64,000 bases of DNA from Bolinopsis microptera (Eukaryota; Ctenophora; Tentaculata; Lobata; Bolinopsidae): assembly GCF_026151205.1 (NCBI RefSeq), contig NC_087084.1:12861453-12925452 (forward strand), written 5' to 3'. Below the pieces are notes generated by a model. The model was given only the letters and a program-made list of their open reading frames with translations, was not told the DNA's origin and did not search any database. A program made the position numbers and the translations under genes. Numbering within the stretch: the stretch's first letter is position 1; every line of letters begins with the position of its first letter. Positions 47,365 to 56,418 of this stretch are shown in pieces.

Positions 47365-47555
47365 CTAATGAAACGAGGGCAATAATAAAGATTGACAGAG
47401 CTCCGGTATTGTATCCGACAGCCCTGCTCCGAGTCCTTGTCTCTTAGCATGGTTTTGTGATCACAACCAAAAAGTAGCAGCTATGTTGTTACAATCAAAG
47501 TGCTAATCGCCAGCATATAAAAAACTTAATATTTGCAGGAACTGCGGAATTAATT

Positions 47556-48040
47556 TTCCATCGACTTTTTTTTCTTAAAAAATCATAAGATTATAAATTT
47601 ATCGAAGAATCTACATGAATAAGTAGGCAGTTATGCTATACAAAATTTCAGAGTTTAAATATAATAATTAGTATAGTCGTGCGCAATGCCGGCCGTGCAA
47701 TCCGCAATCTGAAAACAAACGAACGAAATATTTTTGAATATAATTATATCCCACACAAAGTATTTCTCCTCGGTACTAAGAGTAAGACACAGAACCACCG
47801 GGACTCAATTTTAAAATAGCTTACAATAGCTTAGTTTACGTCACAGCACACCCGACACGTGCGTAACAATAGCTTGCTCTGTGACACGTGCCTTAAAAAA
47901 CACCCTGCGTGACCCGTGACCATACACTATTAATATTATGCATTTTCTGTATTCTATAAAATATAAAGAGACGATTTATTTTGCTGCCCAATATAATGGG
48001 ATGTAGCAACTTGGGACATATATTTGAGATATCAAAAACA
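47556..48040. other. AT-rich single-copy stretch
   Basis: Begins right after TTTGCAGGAACTGCGGAATTAATT of the last unit. Contains GTCACAG..CTGTGAC (about 47840-47885) and several CACGTG-like words. No gene or RNA seen. Confidence 0.6.
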
Positions 48041-49190
48041 CAATGCTGGCATGAAGCATTACCGTGCCTCTTATATCACAATGCTGGCAAGCATGACCGT
48101 CGCTCTTATATCACAATGCTGGCAAGCATTACCGTGCCTCTTATATCACAATGCTGGCAAGCATTACCGTGCCTCTTATATCACAATGCTGGCAAGCATT
48201 ACCGTCGCTCTTATATCACAATGCTGGCAAGCATTACCGTCGCCCTTATATCACAATGCTGGCAAGCATTACCGTCGCCCTTATATCACAATGCTGGCAA
48301 GCATTACCGTGCCTCTTATATCACAATGCTGGCAAGCATTACCATGCCTCTTATATCACAATGCTGGCAAGCATTACCGTCGCCCTTATATCACAATGCT
48401 GGCAAGCATGACCGTCGCCCTTATATCACAATGCTGGCAAGCATGACCGTCGCCCTTATATCACAATGCTGGCAAGCATGACCGTGCCTCTTATATCACA
48501 ATGCTGGCAAGCATTACCGTCGCCCTTATATCACAATGCTGGCAAGCATTACCGTCGCCCTTATATCACAATGCTGGCAAGCATTACCGTGCCTCTTATA
48601 TCACAATGCTGGCAAGCATTACCGTGCCTCTTATATCACAATGCTGGCAAGCATTACCGTGCCTCTTATATCACAATGCTGGCAAGCATTACCGTGCCTC
48701 TTATATCACAATGCTGGCAAGCATTACCGTCGCTCTTATATCACAATGCTGGCAAGCATTACCGTGCCTCTTATATCACAATGCTGGCAAGCATTACCGT
48801 GCCTCTTATATCACAATGCTGGCAAGCATTACCGTGCCTCTTATATCACAATGCTGGCAAGCATTACCGTGCCTCTTATATCACAATGCTGGCAAGCATT
48901 ACCGTGCCTCTTATATCACAATGCTGGCAAGCATTACCGTGCCTCTTATATCACAATGCTGGCAAGCATTACCGTGCCTCTTATATCACAATGCTGGCAA
49001 GCATTACCGTGCCTCTTATATCACAATGCTGGCAAGCATTACCGTGCCTCTTATATCACAATGCTGGCAAGCATTACCGTGCCTCTTATATCACAATGCT
49101 GGCAAGCATTACCGTGCCTCTTATATCACAATGCTGGCAAGCATTACCGTGCCTCTTATATCACAATGCTGGCAAGCATTACCGTCGCCC
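48041..49190 (+). repeat. 35-bp minisatellite, 33 copies
   Basis: Unit TTATATCACAATGCTGGCAA plus GCATTACCGTGCCTC. CAATGCTGG recurs exactly every 35 bp from 48079 to 49164; the first copy (48041) carries a 3-bp insertion. Each unit has the inverted repeat AATGCT-GGCA-AGCATT. Variants are confined to the last 15 bp (GCCTC, CGCTC, CGCCC; GCATT or GCATG). They are mixed in the first 700 bp, while the second half is almost pure GCCTC. The unit has no stop in any + frame, so long ORFs in three frames (up to 310 codons) are by-products. Confidence 0.97.
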
Positions 49191-49591
49191 TTATATTCAC
49201 AATACTATTTACCCCCTATACTATTATATCCCCTTTATTGTTTTCCAGGCATTAAGACTTTTTCGTAGTAGTTCAGCAGGTACATTTAAGTTAAAACATT
49301 CTAATTCTATGTTTAAGATGACAGGAATAAGAAATAGTTATATGGAGGTTTTTAAGAAATTTGCGAAAAATACGCGCCAGCATGTTATACGAAATTAGGT
49401 AAAAAACCCAAAATCGCCATATTCAGGTGCCTTAAAAACCATGTTAAAATTGAGTTAGAGATCTGAAACTTTGCAGGGCGTCTAGACCTTGTCCAAGTCG
49501 ACAGTAAAAAAAATTTCATGTTTCAGGAGTATCGGGAAGTGGGTTTTCTGGAACCCCTGTTTTACAACAGATTGTCGTGAAGATATATATG
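49191..49591. other. Single-copy stretch with one weak exon-like segment
   Basis: After the minisatellite decays (TTATATTCACAATAC), a pyrimidine-rich run ending TTGTTTTCCAG precedes an open + strand segment at 49249-49398 ending in TAG (starts ALRLFRSSSAGTF). It could be a terminal exon or chance; I do not recognise it. The rest shows nothing. Confidence 0.3.
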
Positions 49592-50488
49592 TATACCTTA
49601 TCGGACCTTATTTGGACGGACATTACTTGAACGCTGGAGGCCCTAGCGTTCATCTTAATGTCCGTTCAAATAAAGTCCGTTCAATTAATGTCCGTCCAAG
49701 TTAAAGTCCGTTGAAATTTTTTCAAAAATTTTTCCATTTCGAACTTTTTACCCAGAATTTGACAACTATGAGAACTTTATTGTGCCGTAAGTTAACGACG
49801 GAAAGGTTCTCCTTGGTCTGCCGGAGGCACAGAAAACTCTACTAGTATATGATGTTTTCAAGGGTCACTTGGCGGAAAAAGTCAACGAAATCATGACACT
49901 CAACAACATAGTTCATGAGCTAGTCCCCGCCAACATGACAAACTTGTTCCAGCCTCTAGATATTACGGTAAATCGTGTTGCCAAGGACATTGTCCGACGT
50001 TTTTATAGTTCATATTACTGAGGGGAGGTAATGAAACAGTGCTAGGAAAGCTCCACGTGATGTTAAGGTTACCCTTAAGTCGTCTAAGATAAAATCACTT
50101 CACGCCGAATGGCTTGTAAAAGTTAACACTGAAATGCAGGACCAGGGTAGTTTGATAAAAAAGGTTTCCACAAAGCTAGAAATCACTGATGCTTGTTTAA
50201 GCATGGACTATTTCATGCACGAAAACCTATTTAATGAAGATGATATGTGATATTAGACACTGATCATGTACACATATTTTAACATTTTTACTGCTTAATG
50301 ACTGCTATTCTTACTTACTGTATAAAAATGGATTAAAAAATCATTTGCTGAAATTAAAAAAACGTCAAAAATTTAAACAAATTCGGATTTTTGATGGTTT
50401 TGAATGCCTTCGAGCGTTCATATTAATGTCCGTTCACAATTATGTCCGTTCATGTAATGTCCGTCCAAATAAGGTCCGATAAGGTATA
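49592..50488 (+). mobile_element. pogo/Tigger-like DNA transposon, decayed, about 0.9 kb
   Basis: Terminal inverted repeats of 42 bp with one mismatch: left end TATACCTTATCGGACC.., right end ..GGTCCGATAAGGTATA. TA at both outer edges fits the TA target duplication of Tc1/mariner-pogo elements. Inside each end lie several copies of ATGTCCGTTCA / GTCCGTCCA. At the left end they form a palindrome around TGAACGCT..AGCGTTCA (49627-49651). The interior holds the C-terminal part of a DDE transposase. At under 1 kb with no N-terminal DNA-binding part, it is a deletion derivative that cannot move itself. Confidence 0.85.
49791..50250 (+). pseudogene. pogo-family DDE transposase remnant (frameshifted)
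   Basis: Frame 1 is open 49791-50021 and reads LLVYDVFKGH, then LVPANMTNLFQPLDITVN. These match the two blocks of the DDE_1 (pogo/jerky/Tigger) catalytic core that carry the second Asp (YDVF) and third Asp (QPLD). The frame ends at TGA 50019-50021. Homology resumes in another frame at about 50059-50250 (VTLKSSKIKSLHAEWLVK .. TGA), the usual C-terminal block after the core. The first catalytic Asp region and the helix-turn-helix domain are missing. It runs in the element's + direction. Broken by deletion, stop and frameshift; not functional. Confidence 0.85.
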
Positions 50489-51623
50489 ATATGTATAGAC
50501 GCTTTTTGCAGTCAATTGTAGCCTACATTTAAGTGTCCGTAGATTCAAAAGTATAAAAGATACAGTCATTTCGAACCACAGGTTTTAAAGATAATCGTTT
50601 ATACTTTACTTTACTTTATATTGAAAAATAATTTATCATCATCATCATCACTTGATGACGTCATCAATTTAAGTGTTTTTAAAACTTGATTTTTGACAAA
50701 ACAACAACTTTTCAAATCGATTTTACACCATTAAAGAGTAATTTTATTCAAAATCTGAGGACATTTTCACCTTAGATAATTGTTCAAGCATTCTAAAAAT
50801 CTACCGGAAAAGTTTCCTACCTTACTCTTTCATAAAGATATTTGCTATTGAAGTTAGTGCTTTTTTGAAGAATAATTTTATAAAAACACAAAAGTTGTGA
50901 ATTAGCATTCTCTGGTGTTGGGCTATCCCTTGGGTTGTGGAGCTCAATTTTGCTTCTTAAAGGTGTAAATTGTGTTATAAGCTAGTTTTAAAGTTAAAAA
51001 TCGAAAAGTTGCACACGTGGGGACACGCCCAAATTGATTTAAAATAGCTAAAATCACTAAAAATTTTGATTTTCACGATTTTTATCAACTTTGGAGTCCC
51101 GTTGTGATCTAAGTTCTATTTGAAATCTTTTGAAACTTTGCATGCTTATCAAACTATATATTAAATACCACTATGCAAAAATTTACGGTGATTCAATATT
51201 GTATGCGCACGCAACGTCCGCTCAAAGTTTGCACGTGCGAAAGGTGAGAATTTTGCTCATTCGTGATTTCGAATATATTCTGCTTTCCACGATATTTAAA
51301 TGGCATTATATATGAATTTAATGCCAACTTGAATGAGTAAAAAGTGCCATATTCAGTCGGTTATCGACAGGTATTCCTAACTAAACACAAGGAAACGTTT
51401 TCAAAGGCAGAATTTCGAAATCGTCGAAATTACCTCCTTGTTAATGAAGTTTCGACTAGCTGTGTAAATTATCCTGACATTATAATCAAAAAGAGATGAT
51501 ATTTGACCAAAACCCATAATCATGGGTAGAGTGTACCGCTGCCAGTGTCTCTCTTTTCCAAACAAAAGGAAATGATATTAATTTGAGGAACAGTCCGCTA
51601 ATGCAAATTGATACCGAGAATGA
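50489..51623. other. AT-rich non-coding stretch
   Basis: No convincing exon, RNA or transposon end. Contains an (ATC)n run at 50635-50650 and the palindrome listed next. Short ORFs are AT-rich and unlike proteins. Confidence 0.5.
50652..50667. promoter_or_regulatory. 16-bp palindrome with a CRE-like core
   Basis: TTGATGACGTCATCAA, perfect dyad with TGACGTCA at the centre, the consensus site of CREB/ATF bZIP factors. It directly follows the ATC run, so it may be a by-product of that repeat; no gene starts nearby. Confidence 0.3.
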
Positions 51624-51706
51624 AATCGGTCGCTCGCTTTTTCCATTCGATCACGGCTCACGAATTGTAATAAAGCTTATTGATTTGAAAAAGCGAGCGA
51701 CCGATT
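51624..51706. repeat. 20-bp perfect inverted repeat, 43-bp loop
   Basis: AATCGGTCGCTCGCTTTTTC at 51624-51643 and its exact complement at 51687-51706. GC-rich arms in AT-rich DNA. Could be a short fold-back element or a long hairpin; no TA or other target duplication is obvious. Confidence 0.8.
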
Positions 51707-52210
51707 ATGATACTCGTACATGAATATTTGTTTAAGATATTAACATCGTCGATGGGTTGCTAAGCAACTGGGCGCGCGCGTTAGTTGGTTATGAACCTAC
51801 AATATGTATATCAGTATATGTAATAATTTCTAACGTGTTAAAACAACAAGAATTGCGCCCGTTGTTTCGTTGTGGCGGACGCTAGATTTCCATTCACTTC
51901 AACTACAAGCTCTAATCACTGTAGAGTCAATCAGCTCACGTCATAATATGATCATTATGTTTAAAATAGGGAAACACTTGTGATTCAGAATCAGATTGAA
52001 TTCAATTGCCGTAGAACTTAATTTTTATCTGTAATTTAAGAAATTGTAAGCAAAAAGTGAACTATCTATACATCAGTACACTATACTATGTAATAGTACT
52101 ACGCATGTCAGTGTCACATAAAAATTGGGCTTATTGCCTAATTCTAATACATTAAAATACATTAAAATACACTCGCGCCGTGCATACACTAACTACAAGT
52201 ACATACACAC
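51707..52210. other. Single-copy stretch, no gene seen
   Basis: Contains GTTGCTAAGCAAC (51756-51768) next to a GC-alternating run, and ACATTAAAAT repeats near 52145-52170. Nothing else recognised. Confidence 0.5.
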
Positions 52211-52352
52211 AACAACAACAATGGCGAACCTAGCAAGCTAGGATCGAGGGGCCGATCTCCTTTTCTTTTGCGGTGCGGCCACGGCCCTACTGCATGGGAT
52301 TCGAACGTCAGGGCCAGTAGACAAACAGATTAACCAACTAAGCCACTAAAGT
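52211..52352 (-). mobile_element. tRNA-derived SINE (or tRNA-like pseudogene)
   Basis: Read on the minus strand, 52345-52334 is TGGCTTAGTTGG, a full match to the tRNA A box (TRGCNNAGYNGG). 52306-52296 is GTTCGAATCCC, the B box/T-loop. They are 27 nt apart, as in a tRNA, but no complete cloverleaf forms and a unique GC-rich body follows. The element ends in a (TTG)n tail (AACAACAACA on +, 52211-52220). A tRNA head, unrelated body and simple-repeat tail are the SINE layout. Target duplications not resolved. Confidence 0.7.
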
Positions 52353-52637
52353 ACATAAAGGGCTATAATAATACATAACAGGCTATAAAATACATCTAAC
52401 ATCACATCTCCGCAATTGCAACCCTTGCGCGTCTAGTTGTGTAGTTGTCATGATACGGTTTGACACTTGCAGGTTTATTACCTACCAAGACGCACGCCGA
52501 GTTGGACTCGTCGACGGTCTTGTATTTGGACTAATATTTGAAAAAAAAATTTTACGAGTATCGTACCCGTTCATTTTACACTGCAGTTGCTGTTGCTGCA
52601 ACCACAGAACATTCTATGATCACGAAAAGTTACACTT
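52353..52637. other. Short single-copy stretch
   Basis: No gene or RNA recognised between the SINE and the poly-G element. Confidence 0.4.
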
Positions 52638-52730
52638 GGGGGGGGGGGGGGGGGGGGGGTCCAACCCGATTCCGATCCCGATTTTGGCCTCATCAACCCT
52701 CATATCGGAAAAATCGGGAAAATTTAAATC
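52638..52730 (+). repeat. Poly-G/TCCAACCCGAT element, copy L
   Basis: G22 run (52638-52659), TCCAACCCGAT (52660-52670), a 31-bp core (52678-52708) bounded by CCGAT and ATCGG, then AAAAATCGGGAAAATTTAAA. The same parts recur at 55849-55931 in reverse orientation, but the core there is inverted relative to its flanks. Confidence 0.85.
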
Positions 52731-53318
52731 TTTTCTCTGAGGTTTCTAGGCGATATAGGTAGCTATTTCTGTACTTAAATATGACAAGAAATCGATTGGT
52801 GGTGGTCCCAGAACCCCAAAATGGTTTCTAGTTCCAAACAGGAATCGTTTCGTCCGAAAAACGACACACTGTCGTATCAACTCTTGTTTGACAGAAACAT
52901 CCACCCCGGTCCACATTTGAAAGAGGTACGGTTGGTAATAACAATCGTAACAAATAGGGAACGCTTTAGTAACTTTTGATTTAAATTGTCTCCACAATTT
53001 GTAACAGGCTACCTGCAGAAATTGGTAGCACGGTTAATGACCATTGACCATGGTCCTTTCTCAAACTTCCAATCCTCAGTTAGATACAAAGAATAGTCTA
53101 CACAATTTTAAATAACATTAAAAGAGATGAAAATCACTTTATTCATCAAAATCTTTATTTATCATGTAACAACTTTTCCATAGTACTGGAGAGTAAAACT
53201 CTGTTAAACAAAAAAATTCTCGAGCACATTTTGAGTCAGTAACAGTAACATGTCAATATGTTACAGACTCAAATGCGTTTAAAAACATTTTAGTAAGTAC
53301 AATAAATTGTGTAAACTG
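52731..53318. other. Single-copy stretch between the poly-G element and the GAG tract
   Basis: A minus-strand open frame of 83 codons (52746-52997) resembles no family I know, and its composition does not favour coding. No RNA or transposon end seen. Confidence 0.4.
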
Positions 53319-55380
53319 ATGAGGAGGAGGAGGAGTACTGAAGAGTAGGACTGAGGAGAAGGAGGAGGACTAAGGAGAAGAATGAGGAGGATGAGACTCA
53401 TGAGGAGGAGGAAGAGGACTGAGGAGGAAAACTAAGGAGGACGAGGACTAAGGACGAGGACTAGGAGGATGAGGAAAAGGGTTAAGGAAGAGGAGGAGGA
53501 CGACTGAGGAGGAGGACTGATTAGGAGAAGAAGGAAGAGGAGGATGAGGAGGAGGACTGAGGAGGATAAGGAGGATAAGGAGGAGAATGAAGAGGAGCAT
53601 GAGGAGGACTGAGGAGGAGGAGGATAAGGAGGAGAATGTGGAGGAGGATGACTCAGGAGGAGGACTCAGGAGGTGGAGGAGGATAAGGAGGAGGACTCAG
53701 GAGGAGGAGGAGGACTGATGAGGAGGAGGAGGAGGACTCAGGAGGAGGAGGAGGAGGAGGACGGGGAGGAGGAGGAGGAGGAGGACTAAGAGGACGCGAG
53801 GACTAAGGACGAGGAGGACTGAGGAGGAGGACGAGAGCGAGGACGAGGAGGAGGACTGAGGAAGAGGACTGATAAGAAGGAGAAGGAGGAGGAGGAGGAC
53901 TGAGGAGGAGGACTGAGGATGAGGATAAGGAGAAGGAGGACTGGGGGAGGACTGAGGAAGAGGAGGACTTGGGGAGGACTGAGGAGGAGGATGACTGGGG
54001 GAGGACTGAGTAGGATGATGAGGAGGAGGATGAGGCAAGGATGAGGAGAAGGAGGAGAATGAGGAGGAGGACTGGGGGAGGACTGAGGAGGAGGAGGATA
54101 AGGAGGAGGAGGACTAAGGATGAGGATGAGGACGAGGACGATTATGAGGAGGACAGAGGATGAGGACTGATGAGGAGGAGAAGGAGGAGGACGAGGATGA
54201 GGACGAGGACTAAGGACGAGGACTAGGAGGATGATAACGAGGGCTAAAGAAGAGGACTGATTAGGAGGAGAAGGAAGAGGAAAAGGAGGAGGAGAAGGAG
54301 GAGGACTGAGGAGGAGGAGGACTGAGGAGGAGGAGGATAAGGAGGAGAATGAGGAGGAGGAGGAGGAGGAGGATAAGGAGAAGATTGAGGAGGAGGAGGA
54401 TGACTCAGGAGGAGGACTCAGAAGGTGGAGGAGGACTCAGGAGGACTCAGGAGGAGGACTGAAGAGGAGGAGGAGGACTGATGAGGAGGAGGAGGAAGAC
54501 TCAGGAGGAGGAAGAGGAGGAGGACGAGGACTAAGGACGAGGAGGACTAGTGTAGGACTGAGGATGAGGACTGATGAGGAGAAGGAGGAGGAGGACTGAT
54601 GAGGAGGAGGAGACTGAGGAGGAGGAGGAGGAGTGAGGACTGTTGAGGAGGAGGAGGAGGATGATGAGGAGGAGGACTGAGGAGGACTGAGGAGGAAGAC
54701 TGAGGAGGACGAGGACGAGGACTAAGGACGAGGAAGGGGGGAGGACTGATTAGGAGAAGAAGAAAGCGGAGAAGGAGGAGGGGGATGAGGCTAGGAGGAG
54801 GAGAAGGAGGAGAATGAGGAGGAGGACTGGGGGAGGACTGAGGAGGAGGATAAGGAGTAGGAGGACTAAGGATGAGGATGAGGACGAGGACGATTATGAG
54901 GAGGACAGAGGATGAGGACTGATGAGGAGGAGAAGGAGGAGGATGAGGAGGAGGAGGACTGGGGAGGGCTGAGGAGGAAGAGGAGGATGACTGAGGAGGA
55001 GGATGAGGAGGAGGACTCAGAAGGAGGACTCAGGAGGTGGAGGAGGACTCAGGAGGAGGAGGACGATTATGAGGAGGACTCAGTAGGACTGATTGGGAGG
55101 AGAAGGAGGAGGAGGATGAGGGGGAGAAATGAGGAGGAGGAGGAGGAGAAGGAGAAGGAGGAGGACTGGGAGTAGGACTGGGAGTAGGACTGAGGAGGAG
55201 GAGGGGACTGAGGAGCAGGGTGAGGAGGACTGAGGAGAAGGACGAGGACGAGGACGAGGAGTCAGGAAGAGGACTGAAGAGAACTGAGGAGGAGAAGGAC
55301 TCTGGAGGAGGAGGAAGACTTAGGAGGAGGAGGAGGACTGATGAGAAGGAGGAGGAAGACTAGGGAGGAGGAGGAGGACA
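53319..55380 (+). repeat. 2-kb GAG-rich polypurine tract
   Basis: Imperfect (GAG/AGG)n broken by GACT, GATAAG and GACGAG words; the + strand is almost only A and G. It has internal duplications: 54030-54190 resembles 54785-54943, and 53440-53530 resembles 54205-54300, each about 760 bp apart. Mirror-repeat polypurine of this kind can form triplex DNA. Acidic or Pro/Ser-rich ORFs inside it are translations of the repeat. Confidence 0.95.
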
Positions 55381-55848
55381 TGTAAATGTTTTGTCTGTTT
55401 TTGTCCGTTTTTGTTCGCCCTACTTTTTGTCCGTTTTGAAAATATAGGGTACCGAACGGACACAACGTACATGAACCCCCAGCCAAGCATGTGTTACGAT
55501 ACAAATGTACTTGACTATACATTTAAGGTGCAGTGTACTAGAGATATTATGGTATGTTTAAAGACCGGACCACAAAATATAACCCGGTACCTAGTGTTGT
55601 ACTAATACATAATAACAAGTAACAGGGATAAAATTAATGAGCAGAAACAATCGATCTCACGTCAAAAGGCCAAAGCACTCGGGTCTGGGAGTACATGACA
55701 ACTCCAACTGCAGTAGAAAAACACATAAAACATACTATTGGAATGTCCAATTGGATCGTTTTCTCATAACAATATAGCATATGTAGGGGTTCTGGTTGAA
55801 TTATATCACTTCTGAGAGGTTTTAGAGATCGATTCTGTAAATTTCTCA
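55381..55848. other. Single-copy stretch after the polypurine tract
   Basis: T-rich TTTGTCCG/TTTGTTCG words at 55391-55438. A + strand open frame to 55605 contains KVQCTRDIMVCLKTGPQNIT, which looks protein-like but unrecognised. No other feature. Confidence 0.3.
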
Positions 55849-55931
55849 ATTTTCCGATTTTTCCGATTTTTCCGATTCCGATTTTGGCCTCATCAACCCT
55901 CATATCGGACATCGGGTTGGACCCCCCCCCC
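55849..55931 (-). repeat. Poly-G/TCCAACCCGAT element, copy R (reverse orientation)
   Basis: On the minus strand: G10 run, TCCAACCCGAT, then the 31-bp core (55878-55908) in flipped orientation, then (AAAAATCGG)n and AAAATT. The + strand core is therefore identical in copies L and R although the flanks are reversed. Confidence 0.85.
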
Positions 55932-56087
55932 ACACTTGACAGCGACCATGTTAACGGTTGATACTCGTGAAATATTTGTTCCGGATACAAAATATTGACC
56001 AAAATATTAACCTACATAACGACCAAAATGCAACTGTAGATCAAACAATGTAGAACTAGAAATGATGAAGAAAAGAAAGTCAATACT
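55932..56087. other. Short stretch beyond the gene's 3' end
   Basis: No gene seen. It separates the polyadenylation signal of the minus-strand gene from poly-G element R. Confidence 0.4.
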
Positions 56088-56093
56088 TTTATT
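56088..56093 (-). terminator. Polyadenylation signal AATAAA of the minus-strand gene
   Basis: Minus-strand TTTAATAAAAGTATTGAC, about 230 nt after the stop codon, with AT-rich 3' UTR sequence between. Position fits the terminal exon at 56321-56418. Confidence 0.5.
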
Positions 56094-56320
56094 AAACTAA
56101 ATTAATTTAAAAAATCACATTCATAATCATCAGTATCTTCAGTAAAACTTCAAATCAACTCAAAACTCAATGAAACTTAAAAGCACTCCATCAAAATAAT
56201 ATAGTTACTCCTTCATAATATTATAACATAGTTTTAAAGTTTTAAAAATTGTATATATTTCCCCATAATTACAAACATAAATGATCTTCAAATTAAAAAC
56301 TTAAAATCGAAACTCATGAC

Positions 56321-56418
56321 TCAAAAGGGGCGGAGTTCTAGATCTCGTTTGAGTCTCAGAACTTTCTGGCACATCTCGCTATACGTACTCTTGTAGGTGG
56401 AGCATGTCTTCTCCAGAC
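56321..56418 (-). CDS. Coiled-coil protein gene, terminal coding exon (exon D)
   Basis: Follows an acceptor reading GGTTACTTCAG on the minus strand. Two bases finish a split codon, then 31 codons and TGA (56321-56323). Reads LEKTCSTYKSTYSEMCQKVL, then a charged Lys/Arg/Glu stretch that could be coiled coil. The phase (needs one base from before) is exactly what the upstream exon at 56562-56662 supplies. The 33-bp minisatellite begins at its acceptor. Product not firmly identified; see the exon at 57623-57759. Confidence 0.6.

Larger units (their letters stand above)
1..47555 (+). repeat. Tandem array of 5S rRNA-SL RNA units (about 53 kb-scale locus, left end open)
   Basis: Head-to-tail units of about 860 bp by hand consensus (observed spacing 880-1100 bp). 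Order in each unit: 5S gene; spacer with GAGAGGGTGACCC, a C7 run, two short hairpins (CAGTG..CACTG and GCAG..CTGC) and ACGTCCAATTACATCCC; then GGTCAGGTGACCACTTTGG, CCTCACGTGTCTCATTACTT and CTCTGGAGGGTAGCAAGG; a CATATAAG box; the SL RNA; then a 220-bp spacer with palindrome TTGTGATCACAA. Both RNAs lie on the + strand. The window starts inside a unit (after its 5S) and the array ends at 47555, just before a 51st 5S would begin. Every interval of more than 300 bp between a 5S and the next SL is this spacer; I see no further gene in it. The sequence is dense with insertions, unlike the DNA after 47556. Confidence 0.95.

Noticed and set aside
1-47555. Many short ORFs on both strands across the array
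   Set aside because: They recur once per unit over 5S, SL or spacer sequence and differ only by read noise.
1-47555. Biological divergence or pseudogenisation of individual 5S and SL copies
   Set aside because: Differences are scattered insertions in every part including invariant helices and spacers, absent from flanking DNA, so read error explains them better.
48041-49190. CRISPR array
   Set aside because: The 35-bp repeats are contiguous with no spacers, in a eukaryotic context.
48041-49398. Overlapping + strand ORFs of 140-310 codons in three frames
   Set aside because: They are translations of the stop-free 35-bp minisatellite in all frames, with no start context or codon signal; only the last 50 codons after 49249 are unique sequence.
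52211-52352. Functional tRNA gene
   Set aside because: A and B boxes are present but no acceptor stem or full cloverleaf forms, and the body and tail are SINE-like.
52746-52997. Minus-strand ORF of 83 codons as a gene
   Set aside because: No family resemblance, no splice or promoter context; length is within chance for this composition.
54912-55175. Acidic Glu-rich ORF, and a Pro/Ser-rich ORF at 53697-54038
   Set aside because: Direct translations of the GAG polypurine tract on either strand.
55634-56002. Minus-strand ORF of 122 codons
   Set aside because: It crosses the poly-G element R and its ATCGG repeats and overlaps no splice or family signal.
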